This document shows, piece after piece, positions 1 through 8,469 of a stretch of 21,544 nt of DNA. The notes below the pieces were generated by a model. That model searched no databases, was not told where the DNA came from, and was given only the letters and a program-made list of their open reading frames with translations. The stretch's first letter is position 1; every line of letters begins with the position of its first letter. The stretch is from Basidiobolus ranarum (lineage: Eukaryota; Basidiobolomycota; Basidiobolomycetes; Basidiobolales). The stretch is taken from positions 1 to 21,544 of the forward strand of contig JASJQH010000202.1 of NCBI GenBank assembly GCA_040143965.1, written 5' to 3'. The position numbers were made by a program, and so were the translations under genes.

Positions 1-149
1 TCAGTCTGATCAATGCCAGTTATCAATAAAGATTCTTGCCAAAGTATCTCCCTTGTCCAGTCTTGTCTTGTGGTCTACACCTGAGTACTCTCCTGCCTTC
101 TAGCCTCTTGTTGTTGTTTCCAGTCCTTGTCCAGTTCCTTATTGTGACA
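1..149 (+). mobile_element. Possible 3' end of another LTR, abutting or nested in the Copia copy
   Basis: The Copia coding similarity begins abruptly near 150. The sequence before it is unlike that family: it has an AATAAA-type signal near 25-30, then a pyrimidine-rich stretch in which cttgtccagt occurs twice (about 52 and 127). It ends at TGTGACA (143-149), a CA terminus as expected for an LTR. This fits the right end of a second LTR element or solo LTR inserted into the Copia RNase H region. The left end is outside the window, so neither the target-site duplication nor the family can be tested. This is inference from boundary position and terminal bases only. Confidence 0.3.
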
Positions 150-500
150 TATAGAGAATAAGTTTATTGACTTGACTTATTGTTCCTCAGAAGATGTGAT
201 TGCTGATATGCTAACCAAACCATTAGCTAGACAGAAATATGAAAAATTTAGACCTTCCTTAGGATTAGTTTATATAACTATTTAGCTGAGGGAGAGTGTC
301 AAAATTAGCATTTCCTAATCACCTATATAGTCATATGAAGCTTTGCATTTGTGGAAATTAGCATTGTCTTAGCACTTATATAATCATATATAGCTTTGAT
401 GTTGTTATCTTATGTTTTAATAAGATATTACCTATTATTCTCAATTGAATATATTTGGAATATTTCTACTAACTTAGAAGTTCTCCAATATAATGATTTT
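150..500 (+). mobile_element. Ty1/Copia retrotransposon fossil: RNase H tail, polypurine tract and start of 3' LTR
   Basis: From about 151 the plus strand encodes the very end of a Copia polyprotein. It contains ADMLTKPLARQKYEKFR, the hallmark C-terminus of Copia RNase H, and ends at 285. A purine tract (gagggagag, 288-296) follows, and an LTR-like start TGTCAAAATT begins at 297. Order and spacing (RNase H end, PPT, TG..) are those of a Copia 3' end. The LTR carries an imperfect internal duplication (301-350 and 354-404). Its 3' end is not clear; 500 is a guess. Only the last part of the element is present, so it is a broken copy. Age cannot be judged without the second LTR. Family assignment is firm; boundaries are not. 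Confidence 0.8.
301..404 (+). repeat. Imperfect tandem duplication of about 50 bp inside the Copia LTR
   Basis: Unit 1 (301-350) and unit 2 (354-404) share the ordered blocks aaattagcat, tta/ctaatcac-like, tatata(g/a)tcatat and agctttg. They have several substitutions but nearly the same spacing. A duplication in the U3 part of an LTR usually duplicates promoter or enhancer elements; that role is inferred. Confidence 0.6.
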
Positions 501-2153
501 TTAAACTTGTGCTAGAAGCACAAAACTCTGCACTCTTTTGCGTCCAAAAGAAAAGTAGGTAAAAAGTCTTGAAATTTACTGATCCAGAGAAACTGTTAAA
601 TGCAGAATCTTAGTACTGTTTAAGCAGGAAATGTTGGCAGAGCAGATCTAACTAATAAGAGTCTTTAGAATAGCAGTGGTTTGCTATGTAATGGTACAGA
701 GCTGGTTTACTATGTAACTAGGCTTGGTGTTCTGTGGGTGCTAGTGATTACTAGGCTTTGATAGAAATGGGAGAGGAATATTGAATTCATTGAGACATAC
801 TGAGAAATGCTGAGATCCTACTTTTGTTGCAACACACACTAAATCAAAAGTTTCAGTTAGCTTTGGTTGTACCTTTTCATAGCAGAGAGAATTAGTCATC
901 ATCAAGATAATTGATGACTGATTCTGATAAAAGTGAAATACAATTGGATAGATGTATAGATAGATAAGTAAGTCATGTAGCAGCTGAAGTCTTGGCAGTG
1001 AAAGATCATAGCTTATGATTCTTGTGACTCATCTTGAATTGTGTCTTGGCAGATGACTCAGTTGTTAATACTGATTGGATAATCATCATGTGATAGGGCA
1101 TATGTTTTATTAGAAGGGATAAGAGAATAGGGAAATAGTTATGTGCTAAAGTCAGGTGACTTCTCAACTGTAGTGATTAACTAAGCAGATACTTGGGTAA
1201 GTTGATTCAAGATACCATAAGTGAGCCAATTTTCAGTGTTGGTGCACAACACATGCATGTTCCTGGGACCTTCCTTAACATATTCCACCCATTGGTGTGT
1301 TTACATCTTGACAAAACTATAAATGTCAACTTTCAATTCAATAAATCAATAAGTGAGAATCATCAATTTCTATAATTCACCAAACCACTTCAACAGGCTC
1401 CCAAATACTTTAACTACATATGCAAGAATACATGGACACTCTCTAAAGCCAATCATATATGTTATGATTTTTTGATTTCAAGTGATAAGTAATAGCAGTG
1501 TGTGAATTACTGCTCACAGTGCCTCTCTCAAGTCTGAATATAGTAGCTTATTAGTATCCATTAACTGAATCATTGAGCTTTTCTGCTTACATCTAAGATT
1601 GTAATCAACTAAAGTGCCATAATCCATTACATGAACTAAAAGAAGCTATTCAAGTGTAACTCCCCTTGGAGGAAGTTGCCAGTTTTCTACTATTGTGGTG
1701 AAACCTATAACCCAGAGTGTAAAGTAATATTTTTCTATTTTTATGGTTGACCATTGCTAACAAAGCATGAACATATTTCAATCAAAGGTTGTGAACTCAA
1801 GGAACAAATATTTTACCCATTAACTAGACTGAATATGGTACATCTACCAATAACTTAGGGTTAGGTTGATATAAATACATATATATGTGCAATTTATGGT
1901 TTGTATTCATTGAATGCTAGCTGGAACGCGCTAAGTGTACTAGCATGTATGAGCGCAGAAAAGTCACCGAAAAAAACATAAAGTATGGTACAATTGAATG
2001 TAATATATTACAACTTTTAACCATTTGAAAACCTACGAAATGGGCTGAACCAAATCCACTTGAATAGTGGTGAGTGAGAGCAAGGAAGCAAAAGGGATGG
2101 AGGGGGAAGGGAAGGGAAATCAAAGCCAATTCGGTCAACGAAACCTAACCCAA
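500..2153. other. Gene-poor AT-rich stretch
   Basis: I see no convincing gene here. Open frames are short, begin at TTG or GTG, or have no recognisable family. The stretch contains a short GATA run (about 955-966), two near-copies of ggttt(g/a)ctatgtaa (about 679 and 705), and two copies of gtcttggcag (about 990 and 1046). A TATAAA..AATAAA pair at about 1318-1345 might be a decayed LTR promoter and poly(A) site, but no matching ends were found. It probably holds old repeat debris. The last 200-250 bp should include the 3' UTR of the minus-strand SPF30-like gene. Confidence 0.5.
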
Positions 2154-2870
2154 TCATCTAGACTCATATATGTGTTTACCTCTCTGTTTAAAATCGGTCA
2201 TACCCTTTCCACTACCGACAACACCTACCTTACCTTCCGGTTCAGTAGGAGTGGCAAAGATAGATTTCTTATTTATTGCCGTGGAGTTCTTCCCTTTCTT
2301 ATTGTTAGCGAATTTTAACCAAGCTTGTTGTTTAACGGCGGTTTCCGAGGTTTTACTGGTGGTCTTCTTCTTCTTTTTAGTTGGATCGTCCACAACAGCT
2401 TCGCTAGTTTGTTCGCGTTTTTTCTGAGTTTTGTTACTGATAGGTTTAAGTTCTTCTGCTGATACCACCTCAGTATTACCGTAACCTTTAAAAGTAACAG
2501 AATATGTACCGTCACCACTAATAGCAACAATAACAGCTTCATAAAACTGCTTATCTGAACTCCATTTAGCCTGACAAGTATCACCTATCGTCCACCTATG
2601 ATCTGAGGCAGGAATTTCAAAAGCAGAGATCTTTTGCACTTTGGGGGGTAAACTAGTTGTGGCTTTAGGTGGAGCGGAAGGTTTTTTCACTGGTTTTGTT
2701 TGTGGTGGAGGGACTTGTTCCTGTTGTTGTAGAAAGCTTTCAGTTAGAGAAATTAAGTCGTTTAAATCTTGTTTAAGCTTATTCAATTCAGCATTCTCGG
2801 GATCTGCTTCTAATGCTGTGTTGACTTGATCCAATTGATATTGATAGGAAGCGAGTTCTTCTGCGTTCAT
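2154..2870 (-). CDS. spf30: SPF30/SMNDC1-like Tudor-domain splicing factor
   Basis: Predicted 238 aa, intronless. Survival-of-motor-neuron-related splicing factor 30 is a U2 snRNP-associated nuclear protein needed for tri-snRNP joining in spliceosome assembly. Its Tudor domain binds symmetrically dimethylated arginine on Sm proteins. Visible here: an N-terminal helical region (residues 1-50, LASYQYQLDQVNTAL..) matching the human N-terminus, a Pro/Lys-rich linker, a Tudor domain at about 92-145 (W93, DG at 120-121, the FKGYGN stretch 127-132 and the end EELKPI), a Lys-rich basic stretch (about 148-180), and the diagnostic C-terminus with KKSIFATP and PEGKVGV. The length equals human SMNDC1. 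The open frame reaches upstream to a TTG at 2885, but family alignment favours the ATG at 2870. Next gene upstream is the tandem UNC93-like gene. Confidence 0.93.
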   Translation of the reverse strand: MNAEELASYQYQLDQVNTALEADPENAELNKLKQDLNDLISLTESFLQQQEQVPPPQTKPVKKPSAPPKATTSLPPKVQKISAFEIPASDHRWTIGDTCQAKWSSDKQFYEAVIVAISGDGTYSVTFKGYGNTEVVSAEELKPISNKTQKKREQTSEAVVDDPTKKKKKTTSKTSETAVKQQAWLKFANNKKGKNSTAINKKSIFATPTEPEGKVGVVGSGKGMTDFKQRGKHIYESR

Positions 2871-3520
2871 GTTTACGGCGATCAAATAAGTCCAAAAAAT
2901 AAGTATATAAAGGAGTTGTTGATTAAAGGATAAAAAAGATTATGGATAGGAACTTAATTTACGCATACAACTCCCTTCCACTCCTTCTTCCACCCATGCC
3001 AGTGGATTTTTTTTTGATTCAACCTGATGATGAAAAATTGTTCGACCATAAATCGATCATTCACTATTAATCGATTCTAAAACCACCAGGATCTGGAATC
3101 GAAACTGTAACAAAATTAACAGACAAAGTGATGTCATTTTCTTGCTATTTTTATATGGGGCACAGTCAAACGAGTATCGGCCCTTGATATTCCATATAGT
3201 AATGTCGATTAACCATTTTGGCACGTAAAGTACTAGTAACTTACAAGTCTATCCAGCTAGCCAATAGGAACGAGTTAAAGCCTATGTCTATTTGATAAAA
3301 GAATGGTCGGAGAATCGGATTAGGACTGGGATGTTAGAGCCAAGTTAATTACGTTAAGATCAAGAAAAATTTAGTTTAATTATATGTAACAACGCACAAC
3401 GCATTAAATAGAGGACGACATTAAGGTTGTTCAAAATGTGGGGTACATAACTAATATGTATATATATAGGTGTACATAGGATACATTGCAAGGTAATCGA
3501 GTGCTCATTATCGTACTTCA
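2871..3520. other. Intergenic: SPF30 leader and UNC93-like 3' UTR
   Basis: This spacer between two tandem minus-strand genes holds no coding frame I can support. It carries a CCAAT motif (agccaatagg, about 3258) and a pair of ATCGAT-centred words (about 3050 and 3073). A 10-bp direct repeat (tcgtacttca) straddles the stop region of the next gene, near 3511-3533. AT-rich runs near 3460 (tatatata) may belong to the 3' end of the UNC93-like transcript. Confidence 0.4.
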
Positions 3521-4822
3521 TCATCGTACTTCAGGTGAGTCGTATGTGCCTTCTGGCGAATGCGTTGGCTCCATGAACGTATAGTTGGTATCACTTACTT
3601 GTCGTGCCACTACATAGCTAAACGCTATTGCGACATAGAGCAAAGCCCAGTTAATACCAATCACTGCAGTTGGGATAACTGCTTCGGCGTCCAAATACCA
3701 CGCTATGGCAGTGCCTGCTGATTGAATGGCCTTGTAGATTCCAGCATAGCGCGATAGAATCATCGCGTTATTAGTTAGAGTCCCTATTATCCAGTAGCAC
3801 CAGGTCTGAAGCATAGCATCGGAAAAGCCGGAGAGAAGAAATAATACCAACAGTGATGTGTATTGATCATCGAGGATGTCCACCATCTCAGAGTTGGCCT
3901 CATTGACATATTTGATCTCAACAAATAAACAGCCAAGCCATGTTGTAGTATAAAACACACCGATGAATGCAAGACCTATGGTAGCCCGTTTTGAGCGAAC
4001 AAACAGTGGGTTATCCAAAAACTGACCAAAAGTAAAGGCACCTAGCATTTGAGACGCCCAATAAAAGATATTATTGAAGGTACGAGTTCTTGGTGAAAAG
4101 AAAGTCCCATTCATATCGCCAAATCGATAACTATAGAACCAGTTGGAATAAAGAAACATAGGCCATAAGAACAGAAGTTTTCGGTTCGTAAATGCATGTA
4201 CGAGCTGTCGAAGTTCGTGAGCAATACTGAATCCAGTTTTGGAGGTTACTCGTGATCCGTCATCCCGGATAACTTGCGCGGGGGAAATGAGAAAATAGGT
4301 AATCATGACGCCAAAGGCCATTAGACAAAGGAAACTAATGGTAACAATTTGAAAGTCGAAATCAAGTAGTGGTAGAAAGCCTCCAAGAAAGGCACCGATA
4401 TTGAATAAAATCCAAAAGATTCCAAAAAAACGACCTTTTTGATTCTCCATAGGATATGAGGTGACAATCATACCCGCCGCGGCCCATAATAACGCTGACC
4501 CAAACCCGACTAACACGGAACCTGTAACTGTCAGCTCGGTATTCTCGATTTTGGTATAAGTCCAAAGTAAAAAAACATACAAGATATAGGATAGACCACC
4601 GACTATGATGGATATTCGAGGACCGAGCATGTTGTTGATCGATCCGGCGATAATCCCAAACACTGAACAACTAGCGTAGAGAGCAATAGTTATGTGTCGG
4701 GAGATCTCAGGGCTAAGTGTACCTATAGTGCCTATGCCGTAATAGACATTGTAGACGCCCACAATAAAGCAGCATACAAAGCCTAGGATTATGAGTTGAC
4801 TCAATGGATTTTCCCATCTCAT
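3521..4822 (-). CDS. UNC93-like (DUF895) multi-pass membrane protein, MFS-related
   Basis: Predicted 433 aa, intronless. It opens directly with the typical UNC93-like first membrane helix: after MRWENPLSQ comes LIILGFVCCFIVGVYNVYYG, then GIGTIG. It then alternates hydrophobic segments across the whole length, about 10-12 in total, in the two-half arrangement of the major facilitator fold. GSALLWAAAGMIVTSYP.. and KGRFFGIFWILFNIGAFLGG are strongly family-like. The tail (about 25 residues with Pro/Ser/Glu) is cytosolic-looking. Fungal members are mostly uncharacterised; they are assigned as putative transporters or ion-channel regulators, so the substrate is unknown. The open frame extends to a GTG at 4882; the ATG at 4822 is the first methionine and sits normally before helix 1. 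A short upstream exon cannot be excluded. Divergent from SYS1. Confidence 0.85.
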   Translation of the reverse strand: MRWENPLSQLIILGFVCCFIVGVYNVYYGIGTIGTLSPEISRHITIALYASCSVFGIIAGSINNMLGPRISIIVGGLSYILYVFLLWTYTKIENTELTVTGSVLVGFGSALLWAAAGMIVTSYPMENQKGRFFGIFWILFNIGAFLGGFLPLLDFDFQIVTISFLCLMAFGVMITYFLISPAQVIRDDGSRVTSKTGFSIAHELRQLVHAFTNRKLLFLWPMFLYSNWFYSYRFGDMNGTFFSPRTRTFNNIFYWASQMLGAFTFGQFLDNPLFVRSKRATIGLAFIGVFYTTTWLGCLFVEIKYVNEANSEMVDILDDQYTSLLVLFLLSGFSDAMLQTWCYWIIGTLTNNAMILSRYAGIYKAIQSAGTAIAWYLDAEAVIPTAVIGINWALLYVAIAFSYVVARQVSDTNYTFMEPTHSPEGTYDSPEVR

Positions 4823-4901
4823 AATTTCGAAGGCAGTTAATATTCGAGCAGAAAAAGGAAGGAAATGGTTTTTGCTAAACACACACGGCAGCTTCGGCCA
4901 T

Positions 4902-4920
4902 CACAACAATATATATATAT
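4902..4920. repeat. (AT)n microsatellite upstream of the UNC93-like gene
   Basis: A run of alternating A/T (about 4905-4919) lies about 85 bp upstream of the UNC93-like ATG. A second (TA)n run is at about 5017-5030. They could supply TATA-like promoter sequence for the divergent pair, but no transcription data exist here. Confidence 0.5.
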
Positions 4921-5084
4921 TGGTAGAAATATTGCTTATTGGCCAGTGTACAAACTAATCTAATGATCGAGATCCTGTTTCTGGTGAGTGAAGGTTTTTA
5001 GGTTGATTAAGCTTGTCTATATATATATATGAACCACCAGTTGGTGAGGACACGAGGATCACACGCCTTACTGACATAGTCCAT

Positions 5085-5282
5085 GACTTTCCAGGCTAGA
5101 ATCCATCATGTAATCTTTCCCATGTCGGTTTGAGTATACTAGAATACACTGATGATCAATGGTCATGGAATCGATTAACTGCTTGCATCAAAAGAACTCC
5201 TATTAAAGTTGAGACCATCATCAATGGGAAAGTGAGGACTGAGCAAAACCCTAGTCGAGTTCGTCAGGGTGCTGTGTTTTAA
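5085..5282 (+). mobile_element. LINE (non-LTR) reverse-transcriptase fragment
   Basis: One plus-strand frame reads as a piece of LINE reverse transcriptase. It starts DFPG (cf. D-F-x-K-A-Y-D of the catalytic block), continues NPSCNLSHVGLSILEY, and ends TIINGKVRTEQNPSRVRQG. The last part is the conserved 'NG..t..f...rGVRQGcPLSP' region that precedes the YADD box. The catalytic block is degraded (PG plus a TAG stop where KAYD is expected, 5097-5099). Homology stops right after RQG, where CPLSP is replaced by AVF and a TAA at 5280-5282. The 5' part, YADD motif and 3' tail are missing. It is a dead remnant about 30 bp upstream of the SYS1 start codon, so it could lie in the SYS1 promoter or leader. 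Confidence 0.7.
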
Positions 5283-5311
5283 CTTAACATTTTTAATTTG
5301 TGGTAGCAGTA

Positions 5312-5935
5312 ATGGCTAAATCTTCCACTTTTCGAGCAACAACATGGGATCCTTTACTAATCATAAGTCAAATAGTAACGTTACAATCCCTTTGCTATCT
5401 ATCTGCTGCGTTAATCACCTTAATCGTTGATGGACTTACTGGCGCAGATATTACCTTGGACAATCTATTGAATTTTAGAGAGTATAGAGGTGACACAATG
5501 TTTGGCTGGACACTTGCAACTGGGTGGTTAACCAACTCGGTATTTGGGTAAGAGCCATTTTTCTCATCATCCACAGTACATATTTTAATTTTATAAATTT
5601 CTTTCAGTGTTTTTATTTTACTTCACATCGTTGAACGTGCCAAACTCTGCTTGGACTTCACCATCACGTTTCACTTCTTTCATTTTCTATTCACATCTAT
5701 GTACTCACAACAGATACCTTCCCATTTCATGTGGTGGGCTTTGAATATTATATCTTGTTGTCTAATGAGCATAGGTGGAGAATGGATGTGTATGCGTAAA
5801 GAAATGACCCCCATTCAGTTGGGAGGTGGTGCTTCTGGTGAAGCTAGTAGTAGTCGCTCAAAGTCTGATGCGAAAAGGCGCAAATCATCTTCTCCTACTT
5901 ATGAAATGTTGCCTTTGGAGGAGGAAAGCCAATGA
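5312..5935 (+). CDS. SYS1: SYS1, Golgi integral membrane protein (2 exons)
   Basis: Exons 5312-5547 and 5608-5935 (intron 60 nt, gtaaga..ttcag) give 187 aa. Sys1 is a four-helix Golgi membrane protein that recruits the Arl3/ARFRP1 GTPase, and through it Arl1 and golgins, to the trans-Golgi. Family marks seen: FRATTWDPLLIISQIVTLQS at the N-terminus, AKLCLDFTITFHFFHFL after the splice, then the Y-S-x-x-x-P-S motif (YSQQIPS) and WW..GEWMCMRKEMTPI near the end; all align with human SYS1 from memory. A Ser/Arg/Lys-rich cytosolic tail (GEASSSRSKSDAKRRKSS) makes it about 30 residues longer than the human protein. The open frame begins at a GTG (5300); the ATG at 5312 fits the family start. Convergent with the mS38 gene. 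Confidence 0.95.
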
Positions 5936-6462
5936 GGGGGTAAATGTTCCCTCTATTCTTGGCAGTGTACATTTACCTTGTTATTATTATTCCGATAGGC
6001 AATTCTCTTAAAGAACAGTGATCATAGGATGTTCGTTTCTCTTCAAGCTCGAAAGTATCTACTTTATCAACCCACTGTTACTTAACACCAGCCAGCAAAG
6101 TGATATATGGCATTGTTTACATAGCTTACTATATTCTAAAGCCAAGCTATTAATACTCTATTAAACTAAATATATACTATACTGAGCAAATTCAATAGTA
6201 TAAGGTTTTTATCCTCAGATCTATCATGCATGTTGAGTGCCAAGACGCGAACACGTAAATCACTTCAATGAGAGTATTCCAAGTAACATGATAAAATAGC
6301 ATAATCCTAGCCAAGTGAATGTCTAATGAATAAGTGTATTTAATTGTCTTTGTTTCTCTTCGACCGATGTTTATACCGATTAAAAAGAAATGGAATACAT
6401 GCAATGAAGAGGTGGGAGAAAGTGAATACGTATGGCCGAGAAAACGATATACTTCGGATGAT
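5936..6462. other. Convergent 3' spacer between SYS1 and mS38
   Basis: AT-rich, no supported gene. It should contain both 3' UTRs. Short frames on either strand here have no protein-like composition or family match. Confidence 0.5.
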
Positions 6463-6902
6463 TTATTTTCCAAGACGCTTTCTCAAAGCACGAGTATTCT
6501 TTCTAAGCTTCTTATATTTATGTTTGTTCATCTTGAGCTTTCTCTTTCTTAAGATACTAGTCATCAACATAGTTTCCTTAGGTGCTTCGGGGGTTTGGTA
6601 CTTTTGTTTGATATTCTCTAAAAAGTCGATGGCTTTCTTCTGTTGGCTTTCAACTTGAACAGGACTAGCCTTCAAAGGAGAAAGATTTAGAGCATTCCAT
6701 CCTAATAACAGAGTTTAATAATCTTAAAAAAGAGACCAATCAAGTCAAAGCCATTACCTTCTACAGACGCTACATTTTGGAAACGAGGGACAAAGCTTAT
6801 AGGTTTAATAGAGGCAACTACCGAGGGGGTAGAGTAAAGGGCTCTCATAGCGCCCTTAGGAGCCTGAGTGACACATGAAAACACACGGTTCAAAAGGCTC
6901 AT
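6463..6902 (-). CDS. COX24: Mitochondrial small-subunit protein mS38 / Cox24-AURKAIP1 family (2 exons)
   Basis: Exon 1 6902-6758 and exon 2 6701-6463 (intron 56 nt, gtaatg..attag) join in frame through ..VASVEG/WNALNLSPL.. to give 127 aa. The N-terminus (MSLLNRVFSCVTQAPKGAMRALYSTP) looks like a mitochondrial targeting peptide: basic, no acids. The C-terminus, SILRKRKLKMNKHKYKKLRK then NTRALRKRLGK, is the conserved basic tail of the Cox24/AURKAIP1 (mS38) family, which contacts the small mitoribosomal rRNA near the decoding site. In yeast, Cox24 was named for its role in COX1 mRNA processing and translation. The family is short, highly diverged except for this tail, and easily missed by gene finders. 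A tandem minus-strand gene lies upstream at 7190-7681. Confidence 0.9.
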
Positions 6903-7189
6903 GTTTTTAGTCTAGATAGACGGGGTAGGAACAATCCGAAGTTGCTTTCCGATGAGCCTCTTGAATTTACAAAAATTTTCCCTTTCCACACCCACCGTGT
7001 ACAGGATCTACTGAGCCGTATCACGTGATCCGCACTTGAAATTGCTGATAGGTAGAGATAAAAAAAGCAAGGAAACTGTAATAAAGGTGGGTGAGCAAGA
7101 TACGATATTTATTGATTGATAGGGAATTACAAAGCTAGAATTAGTTGTAGATTGAGATCAGTTTCAACATCAGAGGCTAACCCGGCTTA

Positions 7190-7681
7190 CTAACGGTTGG
7201 TAGAGTTTTGGACTTGATCTCCAGCCTGACGAGCAGTCTCGGCAACTGTCTCCGAAGCGTCCTCCACTTTGGGATACACCCAGTTGTAGAGTCGACGAAG
7301 TATATCGAAGCCAAATTTAAAACTCTGGTAGGTACCGACTCCCAACAATGCTATGAAGGCGGCAGTTAACAAAATCGGGATCAGTACGAGACTTCCAATC
7401 CCGAGAAAAGTGCCGATTGCAGTGATGGAACCAGCAGTAGCCACGCCAACTGTTCCTAGAATCACCATACCCGCGTACCCGATAAAGAGAATTGCAGGAA
7501 TCGCGGAAAGAGCAAATACACTATATCCGTATCTCTTTATCACAGGTGATTTCTCTGCATAATCCACGTACGAACCAACAATATCTTGAGTCCGATCTTT
7601 CATTTCATGATAACCTTCTTTAGTCTGGTGAAGCACTTGCTTGGTTTTTTCCTGGATATTGTGAGTCGTATCTTGGGACAT
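7190..7681 (-). CDS. Small membrane protein, promethin/LDAF1-like (tentative)
   Basis: Predicted 163 aa, intronless. Layout: a polar, helix-prone N-terminus (about 1-45, many Gln/Lys/Glu, with a SYVDYAEKSPVIKRYGY junction), then about 80 hydrophobic residues with Gly-rich breaks (SVFALSAIPAILFIGYAGM, later GTVGVATAG and FLGIGSLVLIPILLTAAFIA). It closes with a basic/aromatic segment (KFGFDILRRLYNWVYP) and an acidic amphipathic tail (EDASETVAETARQAGDQV). The 'SP..k..g......sAiP..lF' start of the hydrophobic block and the paired hairpin-like hydrophobics resemble promethin/LDAF1 and the yeast Ldo proteins, which partner seipin at lipid droplets. A reticulon- or oleosin-like hairpin protein is the alternative. 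The frame opens at a TTG (7705); the ATG at 7681 is used. Confidence 0.55.
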   Translation of the reverse strand: MSQDTTHNIQEKTKQVLHQTKEGYHEMKDRTQDIVGSYVDYAEKSPVIKRYGYSVFALSAIPAILFIGYAGMVILGTVGVATAGSITAIGTFLGIGSLVLIPILLTAAFIALLGVGTYQSFKFGFDILRRLYNWVYPKVEDASETVAETARQAGDQVQNSTNR

Positions 7682-8254
7682 TGTGTAGGGATACTTGGAT
7701 GACAACTGTAGAATACTTTCACTTCTAACCTACCATTCCCAGTATTTATGTTGTTCTCTAAGGAGGATTCGTTCATTTCAAAGCTGAATCACCTTCATCC
7801 TGATGATTACAACTGCTTCCATCGCTCAAACTTTGACACATGTATTGAATCATCTAGGCAAAGATTATTAAGAGATGCTGCATTCATGATCGTTTTGATG
7901 ATATGCTGATTTGGCTTGATTTCCGTTGATTCCTTTGCTTCCCTTGATTTAATATACTCTCCTCTGAATCAGAGCTGAGTAGTCATCAAAACTTTAATCC
8001 GGAATATGCAACATGCTTTTGTGCTGATCAAAACTGCCATTTTTCGGGTTAATCCATGGTATAAATCAGACTCTGATCTAAGCCAGGTGCAGGTGGAGAT
8101 GTAGATGCAGATGTATGTGTACCACAAATTGAACAAGCAAGTCAGATATAAACAGAATTTAACCAGAAAGCTAATCAGGAACAATTGCTTGCTTAACCAG
8201 TAACATGGAAGAATAAATAATCTGACTCGACTGCTTTTGCGTCCCCCATCAATC

Positions 8255-8416
8255 ATGAAGAGATATCTATATTTTGCGCATGGTGGTGAAGTTTGGATTC
8301 AGGGTGCTGCTGCAAGCTCCTTAATACACCCTGCACCAGTTGCGTCGCTATTCCCTCAAGTAAGACCATATTCAAGTGATCATCTTACACAACCCTGGCA
8401 AAAAAACGGAGTATAG
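8255..8416 (+). CDS. Candidate small ORF (53 aa), unrecognised
   Basis: An ATG-initiated frame of 53 codons. Composition is protein-like: a basic/aromatic start (MKRYLYFAHGGEVWIQ), an AAASSLIHPAPVASLFPQ middle and a VRPYSSDHLTQPW end. The gtaaga inside it (8360-8365) would be a good donor site, so it might instead be a first exon ending after FPQ. No family comes to mind, and nothing downstream clearly continues it. It lies 390 bp upstream of the WD40 gene on the same strand. It may be a real microprotein, an unrelated exon, or chance; I favour the last two slightly. Confidence 0.25.
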   Translation: MKRYLYFAHGGEVWIQGAAASSLIHPAPVASLFPQVRPYSSDHLTQPWQKNGV

Positions 8417-8469
8417 ATGGTTCGTTGGTAAATGATCTCATCTTAATACTCAAACAAATCAGGGTTGTG
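8388..8469. repeat. 10-bp perfect inverted repeat, 62-bp loop
   Basis: cacaaccctg at 8388-8397 is the exact reverse complement of cagggttgtg at 8460-8469. A shorter relative (cagggtg at 8300-8306, caccctg at 8327-8333) lies just upstream. CAGGG ends are common in hAT-type DNA transposons, but arm orientation here does not bracket an element and I see no 8-bp target duplication. Confidence 0.5.

Noticed and set aside
1193-1375. 60-codon frame
   Set aside because: Starts at TTG, no protein-like pattern, in gene-poor AT-rich DNA.
1855-1867. TTAGGGTTAGG as telomeric repeat
   Set aside because: Fewer than two full units, surrounded by ordinary sequence.
1917-2138. 73-codon minus-strand frame next to the SPF30-like gene
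   Set aside because: It lies just past the SPF30 stop, has no family match, and its composition looks like translated UTR.
6334-6658. Plus-strand frame of about 100 codons rich in Phe/Leu
   Set aside because: Antisense of the Lys-rich mS38 tail; no family match.
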